A stretch of 64,000 nucleotides of DNA from Paracoccus onubensis (GTDB taxonomy: Bacteria > Pseudomonadota > Alphaproteobacteria > Rhodobacterales > Rhodobacteraceae): assembly GCF_003591515.1 (NCBI RefSeq), contig NZ_QZCG01000002.1:310001-374000 (forward strand), given 5' to 3'. The translations under genes and the position numbers were made by a program. Below, piece by piece: positions 35,906 to 44,478 of the stretch (within the stretch, counting starts at the first letter, position 1; each line of letters opens with the position of its first letter). Below the pieces are notes generated by a model. That model searched no databases and was not told where the DNA came from. It was given only the letters and a program-made list of their open reading frames with translations.

Positions 35906-37759
35906 ATGCTACGTATCGACGACATATCCTTTTCCATTCAGGGCCGCCCGCTTTTCGAAGGCGCTTCGGTCAGTATTCCCGAAGGTCACAAGATCGGTCT
36001 TGTCGGTCCCAACGGGGCAGGAAAAACGACGCTGTTCCGGCTGATCCGTGGGGAACTGGCGCTTGATGGGGGTGAGATCACATTACCAAGCCGCGCCCGT
36101 ATCGGTGGCGTGGCGCAAGAGGCTCCGGGTACCGACCGCTCGGTACTCGAGACGGTTTTGGCCGAGGATAAGGAACGCGCGGCCCTGATGGCGGAAAGCG
36201 AGACCGCTACAGATGCGCATCGGATCGCCGAGATCCAGACGCGACTGGCCGATATCGACGCATGGTCGGCCGAGGCGCGTGCGGCTTCGATCCTTGACGG
36301 GCTGGGATTCGGCAATGCCGATCAGGCGCGTCCGACCAGCGATTTCTCGGGTGGCTGGCGGATGCGGGTGGCGCTGGCGGGGGTGCTGTTTTCGCAGCCG
36401 GATCTGCTGCTTCTGGACGAACCGACCAACTATCTGGATCTTGAAGGTGCGCTGTGGCTCGAGACCTATCTGGCCCGCTACCCGCATACGGTGATCATCA
36501 TCAGCCATGACCGGGAATTGCTGAACCGGGCGGTCGGGCATATCCTGCATGTCGAAAACCGCAAGCTGACGCTTTACACCGGCGGTTATGACGGTTTTGC
36601 CAAGCTGCGGGCCGAGAAGCGGGCGCTTCAGGCGGCGGAAGCCAGAAAACAGGCGGACCGTCGGGCACATTTGCAAAGCTTCGTGGACCGTTTCCGCGCC
36701 AAGGCGACCAAGGCCCGTCAGGCGCAGGCCCGCATCAAGATGCTGGCCAAGATGGTGCCGATCACTGCGCCGGAAGAGGCGAAATTCCACCGTTTCAGCT
36801 TTCCTCAGCCGGAGGAATTGTCGCCGCCGATTATTGCGATGGAGGATGTCGCGGTCGGTTATGGCGACCGTGCGGTGCTGCGGCGGCTGAACCTGCGGAT
36901 AGATCAGGACGACCGGATCGCGCTTCTGGGCCGGAACGGGCAGGGAAAATCCACCCTGTCCAAGCTGTTGGCCGAACGGCTGACCGTGATGGAGGGCCGG
37001 ATCACCCGCGCGGCGAAATTGCGGGTAGGTTACTTTGCGCAGCATCAGGTCGATGAATTGTCGCTGAATGAGACTCCGCTGGATCATGTGCGGCGACTGC
37101 GCCCGGATGAAGCGCCGTCACGGCTGCGGGCACGGCTGGCCGGATTCGGGCTGATGGAGGCACAGGCGGAAACCCGGGTCGGGCAATTGTCCGGTGGCCA
37201 GAAGGCGCGGCTTTCGCTGCTGATCGCCACGATCGACGCGCCGCATCTGCTTGTGCTGGACGAACCGACCAACCACCTTGATATTGAGAGCCGCGAGGCC
37301 CTGTCCGAAGCCTTGAACGACTATACCGGGGCGGTTGTGCTGGTCAGTCACGACATGCATCTTCTTGGGCTGGTCGCGGATCGGTTGTGGCTGGTGAATG
37401 AAGGTCAGGTAACAGGTTATGAAGGTGATCTGGAAGATTACCGCCGGTTCCTGCTGAACGGAGATCAGCCGTCCAAACCCAAGCCGTCCGAACCGGTGAA
37501 ATCCGCTCCCAAACGCCCGGCCCGCGACGAATTGCAATCCGTCAGGTCAGAGGTCCGCCGGGCAGAAGAACGGGTGCAGAAGCTGGCCGACATGCTGAAG
37601 AAGCTGGACCTGAAACTGGCCGATCCCGAGATTTATCGGGATGCAGTGGAGGCCGAGAAATGGAGCCGAAAACATGCCGAAGCAAAGGATGCCATGCGGC
37701 GGGCGGAAGATATCTGGATGAATGCGCTGGAAAATCTTGAGCTTGCGCAGAAGTCCTGA
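35906..37759 (+). CDS. ABC-F family ATPase (Uup/YheS-like)
   Basis: A 617-residue soluble protein with two ABC domains and no membrane segment, the ABC-F type that acts on ribosomes. Walker A motifs are GPNGAGKTT and GRNGQGKST, signatures are FSGGWRMR and LSGGQKAR, and both Walker B strands end in the ABC-F form LDEPTNYLD/LDEPTNHLD. An interdomain linker rich in basic residues (ADRRAHLQSFVDRFRAKATK) would reach toward the ribosomal P-tRNA. The C-terminus has a charged extension and coiled coil (ELQSVRSEVRRAEERVQKLA) as in Uup. I chose the ATG giving MLRIDDISFS. Confidence 0.93.
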   Translation: MLRIDDISFSIQGRPLFEGASVSIPEGHKIGLVGPNGAGKTTLFRLIRGELALDGGEITLPSRARIGGVAQEAPGTDRSVLETVLAEDKERAALMAESETATDAHRIAEIQTRLADIDAWSAEARAASILDGLGFGNADQARPTSDFSGGWRMRVALAGVLFSQPDLLLLDEPTNYLDLEGALWLETYLARYPHTVIIISHDRELLNRAVGHILHVENRKLTLYTGGYDGFAKLRAEKRALQAAEARKQADRRAHLQSFVDRFRAKATKARQAQARIKMLAKMVPITAPEEAKFHRFSFPQPEELSPPIIAMEDVAVGYGDRAVLRRLNLRIDQDDRIALLGRNGQGKSTLSKLLAERLTVMEGRITRAAKLRVGYFAQHQVDELSLNETPLDHVRRLRPDEAPSRLRARLAGFGLMEAQAETRVGQLSGGQKARLSLLIATIDAPHLLVLDEPTNHLDIESREALSEALNDYTGAVVLVSHDMHLLGLVADRLWLVNEGQVTGYEGDLEDYRRFLLNGDQPSKPKPSEPVKSAPKRPARDELQSVRSEVRRAEERVQKLADMLKKLDLKLADPEIYRDAVEAEKWSRKHAEAKDAMRRAEDIWMNALENLELAQKS

Positions 37760-37887
37760 GGACTGTTGCGAAATTGTGCAAGCACGATTTCCTGACCGCG
37801 ATCCGGGCGATGTTTTCTTGCGCGGTGAAGTGATTCTCCGCTAAGGGATGACAGCACAGCCTTTGAACCTCGGGTCCGGACAGCCTC

Positions 37888-38610
37888 ATGAAATGTTTTC
37901 TAGTTGCAGCAATCTTGACCTCTGCCGTCACGACGGCGGCGTATTCGCAGGAGGTATCGGCTGATCTTGGGCTTGGCGTGCAGGCCAAGCCGACCTATCC
38001 CGGCGCGGATGATTCCTCTATCGCGCCGTGGTTCATCTGGCGCAATGTCAGCTTTGGCGCCGATGACGGCAGTAAGAACGGTTTTTCGCTTCAACCCTCA
38101 TTTTCGATGGTCGGAGACCGGGAAGCTTCGGACGATGCGGCGCTTGAAGGGCTGGATGAAATCGAACGGGCCTATGAAGTGGGTGCCCGCCTTAACTATG
38201 TAAACGGACCGGTGACCGCCTATGCCTCGATGCGCCGGGGCTTCAAGGGTCATGAAGGTCTGACAGGTGAAGTCGGGATGGATTACCGCACGGTCCTGAG
38301 TGATCGGGTTTCCTTGTGGTCCGGCGTCGAACTGGGCTTCGCCAACTCGAAATATACCAACACCTATTTCGGTGTGACCCCGGATGAGGCAAGCCGCAGC
38401 CAATATTCCGCCTATGATGCGGGCGGCGGGCTGACCTCTGCTGCGATCAAGTTCCAGGCGGCCTATGCCGTGAATGACAAGACAGCCCTGCTGGGTGAAG
38501 TGTCCTATGGCAAGTTGCTTGGCGATGCTGCCGATTCGCCGGTCGTGCAGGAAGAATGGCAGCCCTCGCTGAAACTCGGCGTGGTGCGCCGCTTCTCCTT
38601 CGGCTTCTGA
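37888..38610 (+). CDS. MipA/OmpV-family outer membrane protein
   Basis: A 240-residue beta-barrel protein with a signal peptide (MKCFLVAAILTSAVTTAAYS). The mature start VSADLGLGVQAKPTYPGADD and the last strand LKLGVVRRFSFGF, ending in a terminal Phe as outer membrane barrels do, are typical of MipA/OmpV. E. coli MipA is a scaffold for murein enzymes; OmpV-like proteins act as osmotic- or ion-responsive porins. The role here is not determined. It is monocistronic. Confidence 0.9.
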   Translation: MKCFLVAAILTSAVTTAAYSQEVSADLGLGVQAKPTYPGADDSSIAPWFIWRNVSFGADDGSKNGFSLQPSFSMVGDREASDDAALEGLDEIERAYEVGARLNYVNGPVTAYASMRRGFKGHEGLTGEVGMDYRTVLSDRVSLWSGVELGFANSKYTNTYFGVTPDEASRSQYSAYDAGGGLTSAAIKFQAAYAVNDKTALLGEVSYGKLLGDAADSPVVQEEWQPSLKLGVVRRFSFGF

Positions 38611-38638
38611 TTATCGCAAATACCTGTTCCTGCAGGTT

Positions 38639-39232
38639 TCAGATTGCTTCTTCATACAGGTCAAAATCATTCCGGCGCATTTCCTGAAGATGGCTGCGTA
38701 ATTCCGTTGGCAGTTCTAGTTGCGCCTGCGGAGAGACGTTGATCTTTTCAAGCACATCAAGATCAATCCGCAGCCTGTCAGACAGGAAATCCTGCAATGC
38801 TTTCTGACTTTCGTATTTGAACAGATGATCAACCCTGTAGCCAAGATCCGGGGCGGTCACCATCTGGCTTTGCCGCCCGATTTTCGCGTAACCGGGCTGT
38901 TCTTCGGCAAGATATCCTTCAATGAATTTGGTGAAGCTCACATCCCGGGTGGATTCCGGCTGTCCGGAAAATTGCGGAAGTAACCGATAGCGATACCAGC
39001 TTCCCAACCAGTCAAGCGGCTCCCGGATAACGGCCAGGGTCTCGATGGGCGCCGGGCCGTCCGGGATCAGTTTGCGGAACCGGTTATTGAACATGCGGAT
39101 GCCCATATGTTTCAGGCCCGGAGGGTGGCGGAATACGATTGCGGCCTGATCCGCCAATGCTGCCTGATAGGCATGTGTACCTGTCTTGGGTACGGCCAGA
39201 AATGCCAGACCGAATTTCCAGAACACCATCAT
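38639..39232 (-). CDS. Sulfotransferase-like protein
   Basis: A 197-residue protein starting MMVFWKFGLAFLAVPKTGTH. The VPKTGTHAYQ segment resembles the sulfate-donor (PAPS) phosphosulfate loop PKxGTT, and AVIREPLDWLGSWYRYRL resembles the 3'-phosphate loop (RxPxxxxxS). The rest (FTKFIEGYLAEE, LFKYESQKALQDFL) fits a small sulfotransferase. The ATG at 39232 has a GGGAGAA site. An acceptor cannot be named; a cell-surface glycan or lipid is possible. It stands alone between the porin gene and the DUF1800 gene. Confidence 0.62.
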   Translation of the reverse strand: MMVFWKFGLAFLAVPKTGTHAYQAALADQAAIVFRHPPGLKHMGIRMFNNRFRKLIPDGPAPIETLAVIREPLDWLGSWYRYRLLPQFSGQPESTRDVSFTKFIEGYLAEEQPGYAKIGRQSQMVTAPDLGYRVDHLFKYESQKALQDFLSDRLRIDLDVLEKINVSPQAQLELPTELRSHLQEMRRNDFDLYEEAI

Positions 39233-39526
39233 TACTGTTTCTCCCGATCGTTTTCCGCAGTTTCGGGCTTGCGATCGTAAGCCGGATGCAACGCCACAAG
39301 ATTCGCTTTCTGTCGCGGACTGTGCGATGCACAATTAAATCTGACGGAACTCTTGGTAAAGGTGCCTGCTTGTACTTAAATGCAACATCCTGAAATCCGG
39401 CCGGCGGGGATAGCCGCGGGTGATCCGGAGGACTACCGAAAGCGTGAAATGACATCGGATCGATGAATGATGTAATCTGCGCCATGTGGCCGGTTGACGG
39501 CATGAGCAAGATAAAACGAGGCAGAG

Positions 39527-40897
39527 ATGGCCACATATCCGGAACTTGCGGCGATTCGGCTGGGATATGGATTGTCAGCGCAAACACCCCCTCCCGCCGG
39601 GCAGGACGAGGTGCTTGCTTCGGTCAAACGCGCGGTTGCTGATGCCGATGGCGTCACCATGGCGGCTGTGCGCAAGGGGCAGTCACGCCTGATCAATCTT
39701 GCGAAAAAGCGTAAGAATGGCGACAAAAGCGCCCCCGAGGCGATCAAGAAGCAGCGTCAAAGCCTAAGTTTGCTGGTTCTCAGGGATACGCAACGTCGCT
39801 TTGCCCGTGCGGTTGATGATCCGGCAGGTTTTGGTGAAAGGCTGGTTCAGTTCTGGGCCGATCATTTTACGGTCGGCGGTGGCGATGTCGTGCGCCGCGT
39901 GATGGTGGGCAGTCACGTGAATGAGGCGATCCGCCCGCATATCGGCGGAAGATTTGCCGATCTGATGTTCGCGGCAGAGACGCATCCATGCATGCTGGTC
40001 TACCTTAACCAGAATAATTCCGTCGGACCCAATTCGCAATTGGCAAAGAAAAAAAAGGGAAAGAACAAGCCTGGCCTGAATGAAAATCTCGCGCGCGAGA
40101 TGATCGAACTGCATAGTTTGGGCGTCGGGGCGGAGTACACGCAGAAAGACGTGCGCCAGCTTGCGAAATTACTGACCGGGCTGACATATAGCCCGGGACA
40201 CGGAGACAATTTTCGCGCTGCATATGCCGAACCGGGGAAAATCACCGTATTGGGGCAAAGCTACAGGGGCGATGGCCCGCCGAAGATCGATGATATTCGT
40301 GCCGTAATCGAGGATTTGTCCCGGCACCCTGCGACTGCACAGCATCTGTCCCGAAAGTTGGTCACGCATTTCATCTCGGATGACCCGCCGCAATCGTTGG
40401 TAGACCGATTGGCGGGGATCTATGCGGACTCGGATGGAGACCTAAGCGCGGTTAATGCTGCCTTGGCCGATTCCCCCGAACTTGCGGGACATTTCCGCGA
40501 GAAGGTGAAGCAGCCATTCGAGTTCATCGTTGCCTCATTGCGCGGTCTTGGCGTTACCGGTGAAGAGATCATGGGGCTCAAGCCCAAGCAGGTGCGTCAA
40601 TGGCTGGAATTTCCCCTGACGGGAATGGGGCAGAAATGGGGCAGACCTGCGGGACCTGATGGCTGGCCCGAAGCCGCCGATGACTGGATTACGCCACAAG
40701 GGCTGGCCGCCCGGATCGAATGGGCCATGAATGTGCCTCAGAAATTCCGGAAAAACCTGCCTGATCCGCGACAGTTCATGCAGACGGCTCTTGGAGAAAC
40801 CGCCTCCGAGCCGCTGCAATGGGCGGTTCCCAAGGCCGAGACCACGCGCGACGGAATTGCGATCGTGCTGGCATCGGTGGATTTCAACCGGAGATGA
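39527..40897 (+). CDS. DUF1800 family protein
   Basis: A 456-residue member of the DUF1800 group. Recognisable stretches are RFARAVDDPAGFGERLVQFW, ADHFTVGG, the conserved NENLAREMIELHSLGVG followed by YTQKDVRQLAKLLTG, and LVTHFISDDPP. No signal peptide is seen. Members almost always lie next to a DUF1501 gene, as here (4-base gap), and are thought to act as one exported or surface system. The biochemical role is unknown. Confidence 0.93.
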   Translation: MATYPELAAIRLGYGLSAQTPPPAGQDEVLASVKRAVADADGVTMAAVRKGQSRLINLAKKRKNGDKSAPEAIKKQRQSLSLLVLRDTQRRFARAVDDPAGFGERLVQFWADHFTVGGGDVVRRVMVGSHVNEAIRPHIGGRFADLMFAAETHPCMLVYLNQNNSVGPNSQLAKKKKGKNKPGLNENLAREMIELHSLGVGAEYTQKDVRQLAKLLTGLTYSPGHGDNFRAAYAEPGKITVLGQSYRGDGPPKIDDIRAVIEDLSRHPATAQHLSRKLVTHFISDDPPQSLVDRLAGIYADSDGDLSAVNAALADSPELAGHFREKVKQPFEFIVASLRGLGVTGEEIMGLKPKQVRQWLEFPLTGMGQKWGRPAGPDGWPEAADDWITPQGLAARIEWAMNVPQKFRKNLPDPRQFMQTALGETASEPLQWAVPKAETTRDGIAIVLASVDFNRR

Positions 40898-40901
40898 AGC
40901 G

Positions 40902-42080
40902 ATGCTGAGTCGACGACTATTCCTTAAATCCAGTGCAATCATCGGCTGCTCGGCCGCGGCGCATCCGCTTTTGTCCAGCATCGCCTTTGCCTCCGCTCCG
41001 GGCGAAAATCGGCTGGTCGTAATCATTCTACGCGGTGCCATGGATGGTATCGATGTGTTCCAGCCCTATGGCGATCCGGAATTGCGCAAGCTGCGCCAGA
41101 AAATCTCGCTAGGCCCAGATCAGGGCGCGCATGATCTTGACGGGTTTTTTGCCCTGCATCCGTCGCTATCATCGCTCATGCCGCTCTGGAAAGCTGGCGA
41201 GCTGGGTTTTGCGCCTGCCGTCTCGACACCCTATCGCGACAAGCGAAGCCATTTCGACGGGCAGGATATGCTTGAAGCCGGCACGGGAACGGATCTGGAT
41301 GTCTTTCAGCAGCGCGATGGTTGGCTGAATCGTTTGTTGCACAACATGCCCGGTGCGGAATCCGAAACCGCCTATTCGGTCGGCACTGAGCAGATGCGGA
41401 TTCTTGCGGGCGATGCGCCGGCAAAAAGCTGGACGCCGAAAATCAATCTGAAGCTTGGCCCGCAGGCGCGAATGCTACTGCAACATGTCTACCACGATGA
41501 TCCCCTGTTCCGGGAAGGCGGATTAGAGGGGATGGAAATCGCCAGTCAAAGCATGGACAGGATCAAGGAGAAGAAAGGGCCAACCCGTGACGCGCGCGAA
41601 TTGGCGCGTTTCTCTGCAAGCCGGCTGAACGGTGACACGCGGATCGCGACCTTTTCGCTTTCCGGATGGGATACGCATGCACGGCAATCCGTCACGATTG
41701 ACGGTGCATTGATGAGCCTTGCGGATGCAATCCTGACAATGCGCGAGGATCTGGGCAAGAATTGGTCAAAGACCACCATTCTGGCCATGACCGAGTTCGG
41801 CAGGACCGCACGTGAGAACGGTTCCGGTGGCACCGATCACGGCACTGGCGGGGCCATGCTGGTTGCCGGAGGGGCCGTGCGCGGTGGGCAGGCTTTGGGA
41901 AAATGGCCGGGGCTGGGCGAAAGCGATCTTTATGCGGGGCGCGACCTGATGCCTGTGACCGATATTCGTGCTTATGCCGCCTGGGCATTGCACGATCTGT
42001 TCGGGACCGAACGGGGCGCGCTTGAAAGCTCGGTTTTCCCGGGGCTGGATATGGGTGAAAATCCGCGCATCCTTGCCTGA
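40902..42080 (+). CDS. DUF1501 family protein with Tat signal
   Basis: A 392-residue protein with a twin-arginine signal MLSRRLFLKSSAIIGCSAAA. The mature part resembles sulfatase/alkaline-phosphatase-fold DUF1501 proteins: VVIILRGAMDGIDVFQPYGD, GWDTHARQSVTI, TEFGRTARENGSGGTDHGTG and ending in AWALHDLFG. The Asp/His-rich blocks WDTH and GTDHG are likely metal sites. It is encoded directly after DUF1800 and probably works with it outside the cytoplasm. Function unknown. Confidence 0.93.
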   Translation: MLSRRLFLKSSAIIGCSAAAHPLLSSIAFASAPGENRLVVIILRGAMDGIDVFQPYGDPELRKLRQKISLGPDQGAHDLDGFFALHPSLSSLMPLWKAGELGFAPAVSTPYRDKRSHFDGQDMLEAGTGTDLDVFQQRDGWLNRLLHNMPGAESETAYSVGTEQMRILAGDAPAKSWTPKINLKLGPQARMLLQHVYHDDPLFREGGLEGMEIASQSMDRIKEKKGPTRDARELARFSASRLNGDTRIATFSLSGWDTHARQSVTIDGALMSLADAILTMREDLGKNWSKTTILAMTEFGRTARENGSGGTDHGTGGAMLVAGGAVRGGQALGKWPGLGESDLYAGRDLMPVTDIRAYAAWALHDLFGTERGALESSVFPGLDMGENPRILA

Positions 42081-42134
42081 ACAGCATTGCGCCCTTTGCC
42101 CGGATCGCATGGTTTGAACAGAGGACCGATGTCC

Positions 42135-42173
42135 GGAGCCGCATCTTGCTTGCAAGATCATGGGCGCGGCTCC
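42135..42173 (+). other. Nested inverted repeat after the DUF1501 gene
   Basis: GGAGCCGC pairs with GCGGCTCC, and inside it ATCTTGC pairs with GCAAGAT around a TT loop, leaving a 7-base bulge (CATGGGC) on the 3' side. It could be a strong terminator-like or regulatory RNA structure 55 bases after the DUF1501 stop. There is no T-run. Confidence 0.45.
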
Positions 42174-42277
42174 TGGCAAATGGGGCAGAAGCAGAACAAA
42201 CTGTCAATTGACGTTCCAACCGGTCTTCCCGGCAAAATCGCCGGTCTGACTATCGCGGTGGCTTCTTGGTAAAAGTC

Positions 42278-42352
42278 TGGCTGGGGCGGTAGGATTCGAA
42301 CCTACGGTACACGGTACCAAAAACCGTTGCCTTACCACTTGGCCACGCCCCA
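42278..42352 (-). tRNA. tRNA-Gln (anticodon TTG)
   Basis: A complete 75-base cloverleaf on the minus strand with encoded CCA. Acceptor stem TGGGGCG/CGCCCCA, anticodon stem ACGGT/ACCGT, loop TTTTGGT (anticodon TTG, reads CAA), T-arm GGTTCGAATCC. No integration signs nearby. Confidence 0.98.
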
Positions 42353-42445
42353 ACTGTCCGCGCTGAATAGCCAAGACGACCGGGGGGTTCAAGTCGAAAT
42401 TTATCTCAACTTGTTCACTTTCAGAGATACCGTTATGGGCAGCTC

Positions 42446-43630
42446 ATGGATCAGGTGGATATCGCAATTCTTGGGGCTGGAGCGGCTGGATTGTTCTGTG
42501 CGGGCTCGGCATTGACGCAGGGACGAACTGTGCTGGTGATCGAGCATTCCTCGAAGCCGGGCGAGAAAATCCGCATCTCTGGGGGTGGGAGATGTAATTT
42601 CACCAACATGGCCGCAACATGGGACAGGTTTCTGTCGGGTAACCAGCGGTTTGCAGCGTCAGCCCTGGCCCGGTTCCAGCCCGGGGATTTCGTGCGGCTC
42701 GTTAACGGGGCAGGGATTGCATGGCATGAAAAAACGCAGGGTCAGCTTTTCTGCGATGGCAAGGCGACCCAGATCATCGATCTGCTTCTGAATCGTATGC
42801 GTGGCGCCGAGCTTCGGCTTCAGACGGCTGTGAAGGATGTCTCGCGCAATGCGGACGGATTTGTCGTCGCGACATCTGCCGGGCAAGTCAGGGCGCAGCA
42901 GGTCGTGGTCGCCACGGGCGGCAAATCGATTCCGAAAATGGGTGCGACCGGCATCGGCTATGATATCGCTGAAAAATTCGGGTTACGGCTGGTTGAGCCC
43001 CGTGCCGGATTGGTGCCCCTTGGCTTTGCCGAGCAGGATCTGGCGCTGTGTCGCCCATTAGCCGGTATCTCGGTCGAGGCTGAGATTGCGCATGGACCAG
43101 CGCGGTTTCGGGATGCGTTGCTTTTCACGCATCGCGGCCTGAGTGGCCCGGTGATCTTGCAGATCTCGAACTATTGGTGGCCCGGTGAGATGCTTGAGCT
43201 TGATCTGGCGCCGGATGTGGATATCTCCGGGGGCCTGATACAGGCCCGGAATGGTGCGGGGCGGGTGAGTGTCGCCTCGGTCCTGTCGCAATGGCTGCCC
43301 GAGCGGCTGGCGCAGGCGATTCTGGCCGAGATGGGGCTGGCCGCTGGCCGCCTGGCGGATCAGTCGAACGATAGCCTGCAACGGTTGGGCCGGCGGATCA
43401 ATCGCTGGCAGATCCGTCCCGTTGGAACCGAAGGGTATCGAACGGCCGAAGTGACGCTGGGCGGCATAGATACCGGTGATCTGGACGCGAAAACCTTACA
43501 GGCGCGCAAGGTGCCCGGATTGCATTTCATCGGGGAATGCGTCGATGTGACGGGCTGGTTGGGTGGCTATAATTTCCAATGGGCCTGGGCATCGGGGGAT
43601 GCCGCTGGCCGCGCGATATCGCAGCGCTGA
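42446..43630 (+). CDS. BaiN/HI0933-family NAD(P)/FAD-dependent flavoprotein
   Basis: A 394-residue flavoprotein. The FAD site is VDIAILGAGAAGLFCAGSAL, followed by the family hallmark ISGGGRCNFTN, GGKSIPKMGATGIGYDIAEK and the C-terminal TAEVTLGGIDTGDLD and ECVDVTGWLGGYNFQWAWAS. Members are widespread; some reduce bile acids, others are described as aminoacetone oxidases or RNA flavoproteins, so the role is open. The start at 42446 is near an AGCTC; the gene is convergent with kdsA (5-base gap). Confidence 0.92.
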   Translation: MDQVDIAILGAGAAGLFCAGSALTQGRTVLVIEHSSKPGEKIRISGGGRCNFTNMAATWDRFLSGNQRFAASALARFQPGDFVRLVNGAGIAWHEKTQGQLFCDGKATQIIDLLLNRMRGAELRLQTAVKDVSRNADGFVVATSAGQVRAQQVVVATGGKSIPKMGATGIGYDIAEKFGLRLVEPRAGLVPLGFAEQDLALCRPLAGISVEAEIAHGPARFRDALLFTHRGLSGPVILQISNYWWPGEMLELDLAPDVDISGGLIQARNGAGRVSVASVLSQWLPERLAQAILAEMGLAAGRLADQSNDSLQRLGRRINRWQIRPVGTEGYRTAEVTLGGIDTGDLDAKTLQARKVPGLHFIGECVDVTGWLGGYNFQWAWASGDAAGRAISQR

Positions 43631-43635
43631 CCGGT

Positions 43636-44478
43636 TCAGACCCGAAGCGGGTCCGACTTGGCCAGAGCATCAAATTTCATGAGTGAACCGATCAATGCCT
43701 GCATCTGGTCCAGCGGGATCATGTTCGGCCCGTCGGATGGCGCGTTGTCAGGGTCTTCATGCGTTTCGATGAAGACGCCGGCGACGCCCAGGGAGACCGC
43801 TGCACGTGCCATGACCGGCGCGAATTCGCGTTGCCCGCCTGACGAGCCGCCTTGCCCTCCGGGCTGCTGGACCGAATGGGTGGCATCCATGATGACGGGG
43901 TAGCCGCTACGCGCCATGATCGGCAATGCGCGCATATCCGCAACCAGGGTGTTATAGCCGAAACTTGCGCCGCGTTCGGTCAGCAGGATGTTGTCATTGC
44001 CGGTCGAGGCGACCTTGGCGGCGACATTCGGCATATCCCACGGTGCGAGGAACTGGCCCTTCTTGATATTGACGACCGCGCCGGTTTTTCCGGCCGCCAG
44101 CAGCAGGTCGGTCTGTCGGGAAAGGAAGGCGGGGATCTGAATGATATCCACGGCTTCGGCCGCCAATTCCGCCTGCGCGATGTCATGGACATCGGTCAGG
44201 ACCGGACATCCCAACCTTTCGCTGATCGTTGTCAACATTTGCAGGCCTTCGTCGATTCCCACACCCCGCCGACCCTGAAGAGAGGTGCGGTTCGCCTTGT
44301 CATAGCTTGCCTTGAATACATAGCTTGCACCGGCATCGGCGCAAATCCGGGCCATCGTCTCACCAATATTGAGGGCGTGGTCCAGCGTTTCAAGCTGACA
44401 GGGTCCGGCAATGACCGTTAGCGGAAGGTCATTGCCGCAGGTCAGGTTGCCGATTGTGATATGGCGCTGCATCGTCAT
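43636..44478 (-). CDS. kdsA: 3-deoxy-8-phosphooctulonate synthase
   Basis: A 280-residue KdsA joining phosphoenolpyruvate and arabinose 5-phosphate to KDO 8-phosphate, needed for lipopolysaccharide and capsule. Typical blocks are LPLTVIAGPCQLETLDHALN, SYVFKASYDKANRTS, PVLTDVHD, IQIPAFLSRQTDLL, VVNIKKGQFLAPWDM and the MDATHSVQQPGGQGGSSGGQ loop with the conserved C-terminal HEDPDNAPSDGPNM. It overlaps the kpsE-like gene by four bases, linking KDO supply with capsule export. Confidence 0.96.
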   Translation of the reverse strand: MTMQRHITIGNLTCGNDLPLTVIAGPCQLETLDHALNIGETMARICADAGASYVFKASYDKANRTSLQGRRGVGIDEGLQMLTTISERLGCPVLTDVHDIAQAELAAEAVDIIQIPAFLSRQTDLLLAAGKTGAVVNIKKGQFLAPWDMPNVAAKVASTGNDNILLTERGASFGYNTLVADMRALPIMARSGYPVIMDATHSVQQPGGQGGSSGGQREFAPVMARAAVSLGVAGVFIETHEDPDNAPSDGPNMIPLDQMQALIGSLMKFDALAKSDPLRV

